Assembly (NCBI RefSeq): GCF_002954615.1
Contig: NZ_MSCJ01000001.1
Location: 2,046,001 to 2,110,000 of the forward strand
Length of the DNA stretch: 64,000 bases
Origin: Photobacterium angustum
GTDB lineage: Bacteria > Pseudomonadota > Gammaproteobacteria > Enterobacterales > Vibrionaceae
Direction of reading: 5' to 3'
This document shows positions 49,110 to 59,992 of this stretch, piece after piece. Within the stretch, counting starts at the first letter, position 1. Each line of letters begins with the position of its first letter. A program made the position numbers and the translations under genes. The notes below the pieces were generated by a model. That model ran no database searches, was not told the origin of the DNA, and worked only from the letters and a program-made list of their open reading frames with translations.

Positions 49110-50198
49110 TCAAAAACCAAAAGAAAGCTGTTGCGCTTTTAAACCAACCTCTAACCCAACACTTAAGCCTATTAGGCGTATCTCACGAGAATTTTGTCGG
49201 GTCATCGCTTCTTTTAATAAATCGATAAATTGCGCTTTATCTAATTTAGGGTAAATATGCTCAACCGTAGTTTGTTGAAAATCTGCAAATTTTAACTTTA
49301 TACCTTGCTTGGCAATATCTAACTCAGGCCGTACTTTACGTAATCGTTGCTCAAGCTCAGGATATAACTGATCAACCACTTGCCAACATTGCTCAAAACT
49401 TGAAATATTTTGACTAAAAGTACGCTCTACCCCAACCGACTTTCGTTGTCGTTCAACAATCACTTCACGCTCATCAATACCATGTGCTCGAGACCATAAT
49501 GATTGCCCAAATTTACCAAATTGCTGTAGCAATAAATGGCGATCATAATTTTGTACATCACGACCTACATACAGGCCTTTCTCATGAAGTTTTTGGATAG
49601 TTACCTTTCCTACCCCAGGTATTTTTTCTAATTTTAGTTCAGCAACAAAGCTATCTACATCTTCAGGTGTTACCACATATTGGCCATTAGGCTTATTCAG
49701 ATCTGAAGCAACTTTGGCAATAAACTTCACCGGAGCCACACCTGCAGAAGCGGTGAGTTGTAACTCATCTTCAATTGCACGACGAATATCTTGAGCAATT
49801 AAAGTCGCAGAGCCATGAAGCATTTCGCAATCAGACACATCTAAATACGCTTCATCTAATGATAACGGTTCAATTTTATCGGTATAGCGTTCAAAGATAG
49901 CGCGTATTTGTTGGGATACTTCACGATAAACCTGCATTCTGCCTGGCACTAAGGTTAAGTGTGGGCATAATTTTAAAGCATGAGCCGTTGGCATTGCAGA
50001 ATGAATACCATATTTACGGGCTAAGTAATTACAAGTACTGACGACGCCTCGCGTAGAGCGCCCACTGATCGCTATAGGGATATCGCGCAAAGCTGGATCG
50101 TCTCTCATCTCGACGGCAGCATAAAAGCAATCCATATCGACGTGGATAATTTTCCTTTGGCCTGCTATTTGTTTCGTTATATTCGCCACCAAAGCCAC
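49110..50198 (-). CDS. dinB: DNA polymerase IV DinB
   Basis: DinB is the SOS-induced Y-family translesion polymerase. About 360 residues show the catalytic motifs IIHVDMDCFYAAVEMRDDP and EPLSLDEAYLDVSDCE, the helix-hairpin-helix GVGKVTIQKLHEKGL and a C-terminal clamp-binding motif (QLSFGF). Start codons are not ATG: GTG at 50198 or, with GAG better placed, GTG at 50189. A LexA box sits 10 bases upstream of the first. Confidence 0.95.
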   Translation of the reverse strand: MALVANITKQIAGQRKIIHVDMDCFYAAVEMRDDPALRDIPIAISGRSTRGVVSTCNYLARKYGIHSAMPTAHALKLCPHLTLVPGRMQVYREVSQQIRAIFERYTDKIEPLSLDEAYLDVSDCEMLHGSATLIAQDIRRAIEDELQLTASAGVAPVKFIAKVASDLNKPNGQYVVTPEDVDSFVAELKLEKIPGVGKVTIQKLHEKGLYVGRDVQNYDRHLLLQQFGKFGQSLWSRAHGIDEREVIVERQRKSVGVERTFSQNISSFEQCWQVVDQLYPELEQRLRKVRPELDIAKQGIKLKFADFQQTTVEHIYPKLDKAQFIDLLKEAMTRQNSREIRLIGLSVGLEVGLKAQQLSFGF

Positions 50199-50207
50199 TC
50201 GTAGTTA

Positions 50208-50223
50208 CTGTTTATACATACAG
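50208..50223. promoter_or_regulatory. LexA box of dinB
   Basis: CTGTTTATACATACAG fits the LexA consensus CTGT-N8-ACAG, directly upstream of dinB. It indicates SOS control. Confidence 0.88.
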
Positions 50224-50423
50224 CCATTATAACGATGAATTACAATAGTTGGAAAATTAAAAATATTTATCTAAGAAGGAATACAAATTAAGTTTGATAT
50301 TTCACCAACAAGATCACAAAAATAAAACCTAATAAAATATTTGATAATCAACCCATTACATCTAATGTTATATATATCAATATACACCTAATATATTATG
50401 CGTATTGCTAAAAGGAGTTAACT

Positions 50424-51644
50424 TTGCAACATCAAGTACTTGTTGTCGAAGATAGCCGCGCATTTCGTCACTATCTTGATGACCAATTGAAACAAGCTGG
50501 CTTCAAGGCTATTTTTGCCGAAAACCTATCACAAGCTAAAAAATTATTAGCCGACCCAGAACGTTATCTTTGTGCTGTACTCGATTATTGCCTTCCGGAT
50601 GGTCAAGATGGTGAAATCATCGATCTCGTATTAGACCACAAGGTCAAATCGATCGTTTTAACTGCCCAATTTAATGAAACTATCCGCGAAAAAGTTCTTG
50701 CCAAAGGTGTTTTAGATTATTTACTTAAAGATAGTGCAGCTTCCGTTGCCTACCTTGTACCACTGTTACTTCGTCTAGAAGCTAACTTAGAGCATAAAGC
50801 ACTCGTCGTTGATGATTCTGACATGGTACGAAATCATGTCAGTCATTTATTAGAAAAACAGAACCTCACTGTATATGAAGCCTCTGACGGTAATGAAGCG
50901 CTACAAATCATTGACGATAATCCAGATATAAGCTTAGTTATTACCGATAACGATATGCCAGAAAAAGACGGCATTACCATGACCCGTGAAATCAGACGAG
51001 AATACAGCAGAAATGAAATGGCGGTGTTGGGTTTATCTGGTAGTGACGACAGCACGATGACGGCGCAGTTTCTAAAAGCAGGTGCCAACGATTTTCTCTA
51101 TAAACCCTTTAATCAAGAAGAGTTTAACTGCCGAATTCATCATATTCTAAATATGAAAGATACCTCAGATAAGTTGTATCGTATGGCAAACCAAGATGCA
51201 TTAACAGGGCTTTGGAATCGTCGTTACTTCTTCACTCATAACTGCTGTCAAACTGAAAATGAATCGTTAAATATAGCGATGATTGATATCGATTTTTTCA
51301 AAAAAGTAAATGATACATATGGTCATGATGGTGGCGATGCCGTGCTCATTAGTATCAGTAAAATCATTGATGCTCATTTTCCAGAATCGATTGTTGCTCG
51401 CTTTGGCGGAGAAGAGTTCTGCATTCAGCATTGCGGTCATTTCCCCAGCTTCTTATCAACCTTGGATCTGATTCGAAAGCGCATTGAATCAATTACTATC
51501 CCCTACCTAGATCAACAAATCAGCATTACCATTAGTATTGGTGCAACAACCGGTTTAGAGTCATTAGAGAATTTAATAAAACAAGCAGATGATAATCTCT
51601 ACGCCGCGAAACAAAATGGTCGGAATAAATTAGTTAGCGATTAA
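50424..51644 (+). CDS. Double-receiver diguanylate cyclase (REC-REC-GGDEF)
   Basis: This is a response regulator that should make cyclic di-GMP when phosphorylated. The 406 residues have two receiver domains: about 1-120, with VVEDSRAF and phosphoacceptor Asp in AVLDYCLPDG; and about 125-245, with VVDDSDMV and Asp in VITDNDMPEKDG. A GGDEF domain follows (about 260-405) with MIDIDFFKKVNDTYGHDGGD and an intact active site RFGGEEF. The RxxD inhibitory site expected just before GGEEF is absent (FPES). No partner kinase is adjacent, so the input signal is unknown. Confidence 0.92.
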   Translation: MQHQVLVVEDSRAFRHYLDDQLKQAGFKAIFAENLSQAKKLLADPERYLCAVLDYCLPDGQDGEIIDLVLDHKVKSIVLTAQFNETIREKVLAKGVLDYLLKDSAASVAYLVPLLLRLEANLEHKALVVDDSDMVRNHVSHLLEKQNLTVYEASDGNEALQIIDDNPDISLVITDNDMPEKDGITMTREIRREYSRNEMAVLGLSGSDDSTMTAQFLKAGANDFLYKPFNQEEFNCRIHHILNMKDTSDKLYRMANQDALTGLWNRRYFFTHNCCQTENESLNIAMIDIDFFKKVNDTYGHDGGDAVLISISKIIDAHFPESIVARFGGEEFCIQHCGHFPSFLSTLDLIRKRIESITIPYLDQQISITISIGATTGLESLENLIKQADDNLYAAKQNGRNKLVSD

Positions 51645-51650
51645 AAATAA

Positions 51651-51681
51651 AAAAGCCTGAGTTAACTCAGGCTTTTCTTTC
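51651..51681. terminator. Bidirectional terminator after the GGDEF gene
   Basis: AAAAGCCTGAGTT and AACTCAGGCTTTT form a perfect 26-base palindrome, between the GGDEF gene and the convergent nqrM. Confidence 0.9.
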
Positions 51682-51702
51682 ATCATTCTTGCTCAAAGAC
51701 AG

Positions 51703-51924
51703 TTAGATAATTTGATTCTTTTTCCACTCAGCTGCACGAGCAGCACGGGCTTCACGCTTTTTACGCGCATCACACGGCTCAGGGCAATCACATTCTTTTG
51801 CAATACCAATACCGTCTAATCCTCCACAACTGCCACTCACGGTTTTACGCTGGAAGATATAGCCAACTGCCATTGCGACAATCACTAATAAGAAAACAGA
51901 AAATGTGACTAAGTAAATAACCAT
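51703..51924 (-). CDS. nqrM: Na+-NQR maturation factor NqrM
   Basis: NqrM is needed to assemble the iron centre between NqrD and NqrE of the Na+-translocating NADH dehydrogenase. The 73 residues have an N-terminal membrane helix (about 2-24) and the conserved cysteines in SGSCGGLDGIG and CDCPEPCDARKK. It is 11 bases after apbE, so the two maturation genes are co-transcribed next to the nqr operon. Confidence 0.95.
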   Translation of the reverse strand: MVIYLVTFSVFLLVIVAMAVGYIFQRKTVSGSCGGLDGIGIAKECDCPEPCDARKKREARAARAAEWKKNQII

Positions 51925-51935
51925 GACTACCTCAT

Positions 51936-52961
51936 TTATTTTTTAACAACGTATTGCTCAAACGTATCTGACTTATATTCAACGAAGCCATCTTTGGTCT
52001 TTACAATCAACATTACAGGTAACTTCTCTTTATTAGCTAATGCAATAGACTCTTCTTCCCCCATAACAGAAAAAGTCGTCGCGTATGCATCTGCCGTCAT
52101 GCAAGATGGTGCAATAACTGTAACCGACACAACATGGTTAGCAATTGGCTTACCGGTTTGAGGATTGATCAAGTGAGAATAACGCACTCCATCTTCTTCA
52201 AAGTAATTACGATAATCACCCGATGTCGCTATTGCCATATCGCCAGCTTGAATTATATCTTGTACCGCACGCTCACTTGCAACAGGTTTTTCAATCGCAA
52301 TACGCCATGGCACATCAGAACGGTTCTTTCCTTGTAAGCGAACTTCACCGCCGACATCAACCATGAAATCTTTAACATGCAGATCATCTTTTAAATAATC
52401 AGCAACGACATCAACACCATACCCTTTTGCGATAGATGAAAGGTCAACATACAGGTTAGGCAGATCTTTCACTAATTTATTACCCGATAATACCGCTAAA
52501 TGTTGATAACCAATTTCAGCTTTTCGAGTCGCAATCTCTTTATCTGTAGGGGTAGATTCTGGGCGAGCTTCAGGACCAAAACTCCACAAGTTTACCAATG
52601 GACCCACCGTCACATCATAAGCCCCATTACTTAGCTTAGAAATACGTAATGCTTCAGAAATTACTTTTGCAGTTGCCGCAGAAACCTCAAAAGGTTGAGA
52701 AGATTGTTGCTGGTTAAATTGGCTTAATTCAGAATCAGGACGATAAGTCGACATTTGATCATTAACAAGCTCTAAACGCTTATCAATTTCTTTTTGGATA
52801 ACTTCTGGGCTTGGTAATCCCTCTTGCTTAATGAGTTTTACTGAATAGTAAGTCCCCATTGTTTGCCCATTAATATCAATCTGTTGACGACTATCACCAC
52901 AGCCAGTCAACAACATTAACGTTGATAACACCAACGTACTACACAGCAGGAAACGCTTCAC
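51936..52961 (-). CDS. apbE: FMN transferase ApbE
   Basis: ApbE attaches FMN covalently to threonines of NqrB and NqrC. About 341 residues start with a lipoprotein signal (lipobox LLTGC). Motifs include NGQTMGTYYSVKLI, VDLSSIAKGYGVD, MVDVGGEVRLQGKN and SHLINPQTGKPI. I chose GTG at 52961 (VKRFLLCST) because GGAG stands 6 bases before it. An ATG at 52973 has no such site. A terminator after nqrF separates it from that operon. Confidence 0.95.
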   Translation of the reverse strand: MKRFLLCSTLVLSTLMLLTGCGDSRQQIDINGQTMGTYYSVKLIKQEGLPSPEVIQKEIDKRLELVNDQMSTYRPDSELSQFNQQQSSQPFEVSAATAKVISEALRISKLSNGAYDVTVGPLVNLWSFGPEARPESTPTDKEIATRKAEIGYQHLAVLSGNKLVKDLPNLYVDLSSIAKGYGVDVVADYLKDDLHVKDFMVDVGGEVRLQGKNRSDVPWRIAIEKPVASERAVQDIIQAGDMAIATSGDYRNYFEEDGVRYSHLINPQTGKPIANHVVSVTVIAPSCMTADAYATTFSVMGEEESIALANKEKLPVMLIVKTKDGFVEYKSDTFEQYVVKK

Positions 52962-53057
52962 TTCATACTCCATCGTTCATGTTGTTTTTTAGTCTGATCA
53001 CTTAATCACTATTGATAAATAACCACAATAAAAAATAGGTTTATAAAAGATTAATAA

Positions 53058-53090
53058 GAAAAAAGGCTGACCATTAACTGGCCAGCCAAT
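53058..53090 (-). terminator. Terminator of the nqr operon
   Basis: On the minus strand GGCTGGCC pairs with GGTCAGCC (one mismatch), followed by TTTTTTC, about 25 bases past the nqrF stop. Confidence 0.82.
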
Positions 53091-53115
53091 TTAATTGTGA
53101 TAGAAGGGCTATTGA

Positions 53116-54342
53116 TTAGCCACCGAAATCATCAAGTAGGATGTTTTCATCTTCTACACCAAGATCTTTAAGCATGCTGATAACAGCCGCGTTCATCATT
53201 GGTGGACCACACATGTAGTATTCACAGTCTTCAGGTGCTTCGTGATCACGTAAGTAGTTTTCGTAAAGCACGTTATGAATGAAGCCAGTGTAACCATCCC
53301 AGTTATCTTCTGGTTGTGGATCAGACAATGCACAGTGCCATACGAAGTTATCGTTTTCAGCAGCAAGCATATCGAAATCTTCAACGTAGAACATTTCGCG
53401 CTTAGAACGTGCACCGTACCAGTAAGACATCTTACGCTTAGAGTGTAGACGCTTAAGTTGGTCAAAGATGTGAGAACGCATTGGAGCCATACCAGCACCA
53501 CCGCCCACAAATACCATCTCATTGTCAGTATCTTTTGCGAAGAACTCACCAAATGGACCTGAAATCGTACACTTGTCACCTTCTTTAAGTGACCAAATGA
53601 ATGATGACATTTGACCTGGAGCAACATCTGGATTATTAGGCGGCGGCGTAGCAATACGCACGTTTAGCATAATAATACCGAACTCTTCAGGGTAGTTCGC
53701 CATTGAGTAAGCACGGATGATATCTTCATCAACCTTAGACTCGTAACGGAATAGGTTAAACTTATCCCAGTCTTCACGGTACTCTTCTGGAACATCAAAG
53801 TCAGAGTACTTAATGTGGTGAGCAGGTGCTTCAATCTGGATGTAACCACCAGCACGGAAAGGTACTGATTCGCCATCTGGAATTTGTAGCTTAAGCTCTT
53901 TGATGAAGGTCGCTTTGTTATCGTTAGAGATAACAGAACATTCCCACTTCTTCACACCAAAAATTTCTTCAGGTAATTCGATGTCCATATCAGACTTCAC
54001 GTTTACCTGACACGCAAGACGCTCGCCTTCACGTGCTTCACCTTTGGTGATGTGATCTAATTCTGTTGGCAGAATATCGCCGCCGCCAGATTTAACTTTT
54101 ACACGACACTGACCACAAGAGCCACCGCCACCACATGCTGATGATACGAAGATACCGTTACCCGCTAGAGCACTTAGTAGCTTGCCACCTGCACCTGTGG
54201 TGATCGCTTTCTCTGGATCGCCGTTTACTGAAATAGTGATGTCACCTGTTGGTACTAGCTTAGATTTAGCAAATAGAATTACTAAAACTAGAGCCAGGAT
54301 AATCAAGGTGAACATGACTACGCCAAGAAGAATAATATCCAT
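53116..54342 (-). CDS. nqrF: Na+-NQR subunit F
   Basis: NqrF is the NADH-oxidising entry subunit of the sodium pump. The 408 residues have an N-terminal membrane helix (about 2-24), a [2Fe-2S] ferredoxin domain ([10 protein letters not shown]), an FAD-binding motif ([12 protein letters not shown]) and an NADH-binding domain ([33 protein letters not shown]). It is the last gene of nqrABCDEF, followed by a terminator. Confidence 0.98.
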   Translation of the reverse strand: MDIILLGVVMFTLIILALVLVILFAKSKLVPTGDITISVNGDPEKAITTGAGGKLLSALAGNGIFVSSACGGGGSCGQCRVKVKSGGGDILPTELDHITKGEAREGERLACQVNVKSDMDIELPEEIFGVKKWECSVISNDNKATFIKELKLQIPDGESVPFRAGGYIQIEAPAHHIKYSDFDVPEEYREDWDKFNLFRYESKVDEDIIRAYSMANYPEEFGIIMLNVRIATPPPNNPDVAPGQMSSFIWSLKEGDKCTISGPFGEFFAKDTDNEMVFVGGGAGMAPMRSHIFDQLKRLHSKRKMSYWYGARSKREMFYVEDFDMLAAENDNFVWHCALSDPQPEDNWDGYTGFIHNVLYENYLRDHEAPEDCEYYMCGPPMMNAAVISMLKDLGVEDENILLDDFGG

Positions 54343-54364
54343 TGATATTCCTTACTTATCCTGA

Positions 54365-54961
54365 TTACAGCTGTACGCCAGAGAAAGACATGAAGCCTAA
54401 CGCCATCAAACCTACGGTGATAAAGGTAATACCTAGACCACGAAGACCTGCCGGTACATCTGAATATTTCATCTTTTCACGAATACCTGCAAGTGCAACA
54501 ATTGCTAGCATCCAACCCGTACCCGAGCCGAAGCCGTATACGATAGATTCTACAAAGTTGTAATCACGCTGTACCATGAACGATACACCACCGAAGATTG
54601 CACAGTTAACTGTGATCAACGGAAGGAAAATACCTAGTGCGTTATATAGCGGCGGGAAGAAGCGATCTAGAATCATTTCTAGGATCTGTACTAACGCTGC
54701 GATAACACCGATGAAAGTAATAAAGTTCAGGAAGCTAAGGTCAACACCTTGAACTAATGCACCATCTTTCAATAAGTAAGTGTAAACAAGGTTGTTTACA
54801 GGTACTGCAATCGTAAGTACTACGATTACTGCAACACCCAGACCAAACGAGGTCTTAACTTTCTTAGATACCGCAAGGAATGTACACATACCTAAGAAGA
54901 AGGATAATGCCATGTTCTCGATAAAAATCGAACGAACTAATAGGCTAAGATAATGTTCCAT
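54365..54961 (-). CDS. nqrE: Na+-NQR subunit E
   Basis: NqrE is a membrane subunit that, with NqrD, holds an iron centre midway through the membrane. The 198 residues form six helices and begin [20 protein letters not shown], with the conserved cysteines in [12 protein letters not shown] and [12 protein letters not shown]. It is 7 bases from nqrD. Confidence 0.98.
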   Translation of the reverse strand: MEHYLSLLVRSIFIENMALSFFLGMCTFLAVSKKVKTSFGLGVAVIVVLTIAVPVNNLVYTYLLKDGALVQGVDLSFLNFITFIGVIAALVQILEMILDRFFPPLYNALGIFLPLITVNCAIFGGVSFMVQRDYNFVESIVYGFGSGTGWMLAIVALAGIREKMKYSDVPAGLRGLGITFITVGLMALGFMSFSGVQL

Positions 54962-54968
54962 GTTCCCC

Positions 54969-55601
54969 TTACTCCTTCGCTTCTACTTGTTCTGGACGGA
55001 AAGTACGAATCACCCAGATCATGAAACCAATTAGGAAGAAAGCAGACGGAGCTAACAGCATTAGACCGTTAGGCTGGTACCAACCACCGTCAGACGTTAG
55101 TGGTAATACTTGCATACCGAATAGCTTGCCAGAACCTAGTAGTTCACGGAAGAAAGCAACTGTAATCAGAACAAAACCATAACCTAAACCGTTACCAATA
55201 CCATCTAAGAAAGATGGAAGTGGTGCTGATTTCATTGCGTATGCTTCTGCACGACCCATTACGATACAGTTAGTAATGATAAGACCAACGAATACAGATA
55301 GCTGCTTAGAGATATCGTATAGGTACGCTTTTAGTACCTGATCTACCACGATTACTAGTGATGCGATAATTGCCATCTGAGCAATGATACGCACGCTGTT
55401 AGGGATTTGATTACGTACAAGTGAAACAAATAAGTTAGAGAATGCAGTTACTACTGTTACTGCGATTGTCATAACAAATGCTGTTTCTAACTTAGTTGTT
55501 ACCGCTAGCGCCGAACATACACCAAGGATCTGAAGGGCGATTGGGTTATTACTAATAAAAGGTCCAAATAGGATCTTTTTCATTTCTTTAGCATCAGCCA
55601 T
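54969..55601 (-). CDS. nqrD: Na+-NQR subunit D
   Basis: NqrD is the membrane partner of NqrE, with inverted topology and the matching iron-ligand cysteines ([13 protein letters not shown] and [17 protein letters not shown]). The 210 residues include six predicted helices. Its start overlaps the nqrC stop by 8 bases. Confidence 0.98.
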   Translation of the reverse strand: MADAKEMKKILFGPFISNNPIALQILGVCSALAVTTKLETAFVMTIAVTVVTAFSNLFVSLVRNQIPNSVRIIAQMAIIASLVIVVDQVLKAYLYDISKQLSVFVGLIITNCIVMGRAEAYAMKSAPLPSFLDGIGNGLGYGFVLITVAFFRELLGSGKLFGMQVLPLTSDGGWYQPNGLMLLAPSAFFLIGFMIWVIRTFRPEQVEAKE

Positions 55602-56385
55602 TATTCAGATCTCCTGCACGTAGCTTAGCAAGGTAAGGACCGAAGCCTTGAGCACCAAACCAGAAGTCGAAGGTGTGCTGTACACCATTACTTGTTAATG
55701 TTGCACCAGAAAGACCGTCAACACCATGTTCGCTACCCGCTGGCGCGCCACCTTTAACAATCTTAATTGCAGGCTTGAAGTTCATGTCGTACAACTTCTT
55801 ACCAACAAATTGGTCACGCCAAGTTGGGTTTTCAACTTCACCACCCAGTCCCGGAGTTTCAGCTTGATCGTAGTAAGTGATACCGTCAACAGTGTTACCG
55901 TCCATACCAACAGCAACAAAAGCGTACATCATTGACCATAGACCGTTACCGTGGATAGGTAAGATTACTTTGGTTGTTTGACCTGCAGCATCTTTTACAA
56001 GATATACAGTCGCAACGTTAGCACGACGAATGATCTTCGCTAAATCTTCGCTCGCTGGAAGCTTAGTAGATTCAGTTGGATCTTTCGCAGCCGCACGCTG
56101 GTCGTATTGTGCCGCAGTTTGACCATCAACTTCAGAAACATAAGTACCGGTTTTAATGTTAACAAGCTTAGGCTCGATGAACTTACCGTATGTTTCTTTA
56201 ACGTTTGTTGTTGGTGTTAGCAAACCTGCAACAGAAAGAATATTACGTTGTACGTCAAGTACCGCATTTTCTTCTTGCTTAGGGCGTAATGAAACAGCTG
56301 CTACTGATACGATGATTGAACACACTAGGCTCAATACAACAACAAAAAGCAGCGTTCTTTTCATGCTATCTTTATTACTTGCCAT
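55594..56385 (-). CDS. nqrC: Na+-NQR subunit C
   Basis: NqrC carries covalently bound FMN in the periplasm and receives electrons inside the pump. About 263 residues have one membrane helix (about 9-30) and the flavinylation motif [13 protein letters not shown] near the C-terminus, the ApbE target threonine being in SGAT. The start at 56385 ([11 protein letters not shown]) overlaps the end of nqrB. An ATG at 56421 lies deeper inside nqrB and is unlikely. Confidence 0.97.
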   Translation of the reverse strand: MASNKDSMKRTLLFVVVLSLVCSIIVSVAAVSLRPKQEENAVLDVQRNILSVAGLLTPTTNVKETYGKFIEPKLVNIKTGTYVSEVDGQTAAQYDQRAAAKDPTESTKLPASEDLAKIIRRANVATVYLVKDAAGQTTKVILPIHGNGLWSMMYAFVAVGMDGNTVDGITYYDQAETPGLGGEVENPTWRDQFVGKKLYDMNFKPAIKIVKGGAPAGSEHGVDGLSGATLTSNGVQHTFDFWFGAQGFGPYLAKLRAGDLNNG

Positions 56386-57619
56386 GGCGAGCCAGTCTCC
56401 GTTTGATATTGCCTTGAACAACTAGGTTGTCAAATAGAGGTGCAAATAAGTTAGCGAATAGGATCGCTAGCATCATGCCTTCTGGGTACGCTGGGTTAAC
56501 AACACGAACCATCACAGCCATTGCACCGATCAATGCGCCATACCACCATTTTGCTTTGTTGGTAAACGCTGCAGAAACAGGATCAGTTGCCATGAACATC
56601 ATACCGAATGCAAAACCACCTAGTACTAGGTGCCACTGCCAAGGCATGCTGAACATTGGGTTCGTATCAGAACCAATGATATTAAATAGCGTTGCTGCTG
56701 CAATCATACCGATCATCGTACCGGCAATAATACGCCATGAAGCAATACCCATAACAACGATGAATGCACCACCGATAAGGATAGCTAGTGTTGATACTTC
56801 ACCAATAGAACCTGGGATATGACCGATGAACGCGTCCATCCAAGTAATTGTTTGACCAGTGATAGTGTTAACAACACCTGCTTCACCACCTTGAGCCCAC
56901 TGACTTAGCGGAGTCGCACCAGAGAAACCATCCGCCGCAGTCCAAACTAGATCACCAGAGATCTGAGCTGGGTATGCGAAGAATAGGAACGCACGACCTG
57001 CAAGTGCAGGGTTAAGGAAGTTACGACCAGTGCCACCAAAAATTTCTTTTGCGACTACAACACCAAAGGTAATACCTAGTGCTGCCTGCCAAAGCGGTAA
57101 TGTAGGTGGAACGATCAAGGCGAAAAGAATAGAAGTTACAAAGAAACCTTCGTTAACTTCATGCTTACGCACCATACAGAACAACACTTCCCAGAAACCA
57201 CCCACAGCAAATACTACTGCGTAGATAGGTAGGAAATAGGTTGCACCAAGCAGCATCTTACTGCCCCAACCTGCATCAACGGATAATGTTCCGCCTAGCA
57301 TTTGAGTAAACCAGTAATGCCAATCTGCAGCAATAATTGCTGTTAGCTTGTCTGCTGTGTATAGGTGATTAAGGCCAGCAATAGCTTGATCACCGACGTT
57401 GTACATACCCCAGAACATTGCTGGGAAGACCGCAAGCCAAACCATGATCATCAGGCGCTTAAGGTCGATGCTGTCACGAACGTGTGCAGAAGTACGCGTT
57501 ACTTGACCTGGTGTGTACATGATAGTTGCAAACGCTTCATATAGCGCAAACCAACGTTCATGCTTACCACCTGGTTCAAAGTGATGTTCAATATCTTCGA
57601 GGAAATTCTTGAGACCCAT
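56375..57619 (-). CDS. nqrB: Na+-NQR subunit B
   Basis: NqrB is the main membrane subunit of the sodium pump, with covalent FMN, riboflavin and quinone-site functions. The 414 residues begin [20 protein letters not shown] and contain about ten helices and the ApbE flavinylation motif in [16 protein letters not shown]. The gene lies 3 bases from nqrA and overlaps nqrC by 11 bases. Confidence 0.98.
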   Translation of the reverse strand: MGLKNFLEDIEHHFEPGGKHERWFALYEAFATIMYTPGQVTRTSAHVRDSIDLKRLMIMVWLAVFPAMFWGMYNVGDQAIAGLNHLYTADKLTAIIAADWHYWFTQMLGGTLSVDAGWGSKMLLGATYFLPIYAVVFAVGGFWEVLFCMVRKHEVNEGFFVTSILFALIVPPTLPLWQAALGITFGVVVAKEIFGGTGRNFLNPALAGRAFLFFAYPAQISGDLVWTAADGFSGATPLSQWAQGGEAGVVNTITGQTITWMDAFIGHIPGSIGEVSTLAILIGGAFIVVMGIASWRIIAGTMIGMIAAATLFNIIGSDTNPMFSMPWQWHLVLGGFAFGMMFMATDPVSAAFTNKAKWWYGALIGAMAVMVRVVNPAYPEGMMLAILFANLFAPLFDNLVVQGNIKRRLARHGK

Positions 57620-57622
57620 GAA

Positions 57623-58963
57623 TTACCCTTCCTTCTCAATTTTGTCCAAGCACTCACGTAGCAAAGGACCAAACTCATACTTACCAGGGCAAACAAATGT
57701 ACATAGTGCTAGATCTTCTTCATCTAGTTCTAATGCACCAAGTTGTTGCGCGCTGTCTGAATCACCAGCACATAGATCACGAAGCAGTAATGTCGGCTCG
57801 ATATCTAGTGGCATTACTTTTTCGTAATTACCGATAGGTACCATTGAACGCTCAGAACCATTCGTTGTTGTTGTCATGTTGAACAACTGACCAGGGAAGA
57901 ACTGGCTTAAGAATGTGCGAGTTACAGAAAATTTGTTTTTACCAGGTACAATCCAGCCCATGAATTCTTTTTCATAGCCTTCACGTAACGCTGACACTTG
58001 TAGGTGATAGCGACCTAGGTATGCATGTGGACCTTCTGCTTTCAAGCCGTTAAGCACTGAACCAGAAAGAACACGTAGTTGACCTGGCATCATTTCTGAA
58101 TCAGTCAGTTGCTCAAGAGAAGCACCAATGCGAGTACGCACTAGACGCGGCTTATTAACAACAGGGCCTGCAAGAGAAACAACGCGATCTGTGTATAGCT
58201 CACCTGTTAGGAATAACTTACCGAACGCAATAACGTCTTGGTAATTAATACCCCAAGCAATGTGATTTGCATCTGCACCATAAAGCATGTGAATGTGCGT
58301 ACCAACAAGACCCGCAGGGTGCGGACCGTTAAATACGTGCTCTTCAACATTTGCTTCAGATGAACGCGGAAGACTAGCACCAGACTTACAAACGAAAACT
58401 TTACCGCTAGTTAGACGAGAAAGAACCGTCAAACCTGCAATGAAAGCATCACTTTGTTCATTGATGATAACTTCTGGATTCGCAGCCAATGGATTGGTAT
58501 CCATAGCCGTCACAAAAATAGCTTGAGACTCAGAACCAACAGCTGGAACTTTGCTAAATGGACGCGTACGAAGCGCAGTCCACATACCTGACTCAACCAA
58601 TTGATCGACAACAACTGCACGATCTAGTTGAGCAAGTTGAGCTGACTCATACTTGTTAAATGTGATTTGCTCATCGCCTTCGACATCAATTACTACAGAT
58701 TGAAGAACGCGTTTAGCACCACGGTTAATTTCCGCTACCTTGCCACTAGCTGGAGCAGTGAACTTAACGCCAGGATTCTTTTTATCTTCAAAAAGAATCT
58801 GACCTTTTTTCACTACATCCCCTACGCGAGCATGCATTGTAGGACGCATACCAACATATTCTTCGCCAAGCAAGGCGACTTTAGAGATGGCATTACCATC
58901 ATGTATCGCCTGGGTAGGAGTCCCTGAAATTGGGATATCCAAACCCTTTTTTATTGTAATCAT
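57623..58963 (-). CDS. nqrA: Na+-NQR subunit A
   Basis: NqrA is the peripheral cytoplasmic subunit implicated in ubiquinone binding. The 446 residues start [18 protein letters not shown] and include the Rnf/Nqr-family region [20 protein letters not shown] and GPAVVN-like [15 protein letters not shown]. The start is at 58963. A reading frame extends 16 codons further upstream, but these do not match the family. The ribosome binding site (AAGTG) is weak. It is the first gene of the nqr operon. Confidence 0.98.
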   Translation of the reverse strand: MITIKKGLDIPISGTPTQAIHDGNAISKVALLGEEYVGMRPTMHARVGDVVKKGQILFEDKKNPGVKFTAPASGKVAEINRGAKRVLQSVVIDVEGDEQITFNKYESAQLAQLDRAVVVDQLVESGMWTALRTRPFSKVPAVGSESQAIFVTAMDTNPLAANPEVIINEQSDAFIAGLTVLSRLTSGKVFVCKSGASLPRSSEANVEEHVFNGPHPAGLVGTHIHMLYGADANHIAWGINYQDVIAFGKLFLTGELYTDRVVSLAGPVVNKPRLVRTRIGASLEQLTDSEMMPGQLRVLSGSVLNGLKAEGPHAYLGRYHLQVSALREGYEKEFMGWIVPGKNKFSVTRTFLSQFFPGQLFNMTTTTNGSERSMVPIGNYEKVMPLDIEPTLLLRDLCAGDSDSAQQLGALELDEEDLALCTFVCPGKYEFGPLLRECLDKIEKEG

Positions 58964-59487
58964 ACGCACTTGCACTACATTAAAGGGAAAAAAGAATTTT
59001 CTATTGCGCAATTAAGACACGACTTTTCATAGTTCGAAATCGGTCTACAAGTGAATTTCACTCGCAAAGAACCAATACCGCAACATCTAGTTAACCACAT
59101 CACCACAATCATTATCGGCGAGTAGTTTTTCAAGGCGGCGATTCTACCATTAACCGCGTTGTTTTTTCTATGCCAATACACGCGATTCCGACTGAAAACC
59201 AAGCAAAAATTGGAGTGCAATAGTTCAACAACTCAATAAGTTTGACAAAGCGCACATTTATTAAAAATAACACCATTCGACCTTGCATTTTTTTTAAGGT
59301 CAGATTTTAACAAAAATGTCATTATCACTTTTATTGAGATAATCAAATTAATACATAAGGTTAACAAATGAGTGTTATTTAAATCATCAGCCATAAATAC
59401 GATTAAACACTGACCGTACCGCTAATTTTTAACAAATTTATATGCTGTTTATGGATTTGCACTCAGTTTTATATTACCGACAAATAA
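58964..59487. other. nqr promoter and leader region
   Basis: About 520 AT-rich bases without a gene, upstream of nqrA and downstream of the bolA terminator. The nqr promoter must lie here, and the leader could be long. I could not assign a -10/-35 pair or a regulator site with confidence. Confidence 0.4.
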
Positions 59488-59515
59488 TAAAAAAGGCCGT
59501 TATAACAACGACCTT
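59488..59515 (-). terminator. Terminator after bolA
   Basis: On the minus strand AAGGTCGTT pairs with AACGGCCTT (one GU pair), followed by T5 or more, about 20 bases past the bolA stop. Confidence 0.87.
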
Positions 59516-59536
59516 TTATTTAATTTATTTCAGTAA

Positions 59537-59848
59537 TTATCCAATTTGTGAGCCACCACGACAAGATGGTGATGCAGGTGCTGCCATTAACTCAGACCAC
59601 TCTGATTCAGTATAAGTGTGAATCGCTAAAGCATGAATATCATTTGCCAATTCATCGGCCAATACGCTATTAATAGCGCGGTGTCTTGCGATTAAACGCT
59701 GATCATCAAATTGAGCACTCACAACGACAACTTTAAAGTGACTCTCAGAGCCTGGGGGAACATTATGCATATAACTTTCATTAAGCACTTCTAAATGCTT
59801 TGGTGCAAACGCATCATGAAGTTTATGTTCGATACGTTGTTGAATCAT
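59537..59848 (-). CDS. bolA: BolA family protein
   Basis: BolA proteins bind monothiol glutaredoxins and iron-sulfur clusters and act in stress and morphology control. The 103 residues start at ATG 59848 ([14 protein letters not shown]) with GGAGGTAAAT just before it. The family motifs are [20 protein letters not shown], the [17 protein letters not shown] stretch and [13 protein letters not shown]. The C-terminus contains a Cys (SPSCRGG). It is divergent from rlmG. Confidence 0.95.
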   Translation of the reverse strand: MIQQRIEHKLHDAFAPKHLEVLNESYMHNVPPGSESHFKVVVVSAQFDDQRLIARHRAINSVLADELANDIHALAIHTYTESEWSELMAAPASPSCRGGSQIG

Positions 59849-59992
59849 ATTTACCTCCGCTCGCAATATCGCGACTTATTGCCATACCTTCTCGACTTTA
59901 TTGTTATTTTAATGTCGTATTTCCTTTGCACTCGCGTGGTGTTCTGCGAAAATAGCCGACTATTTTGTAAACATACCTGAAAGTTATCCGCA

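Noticed and set aside
57609..58927. Several open frames opposite nqrA and nqrB
   Set aside because: They lie inside well-identified genes, are short, and have no supporting signals.
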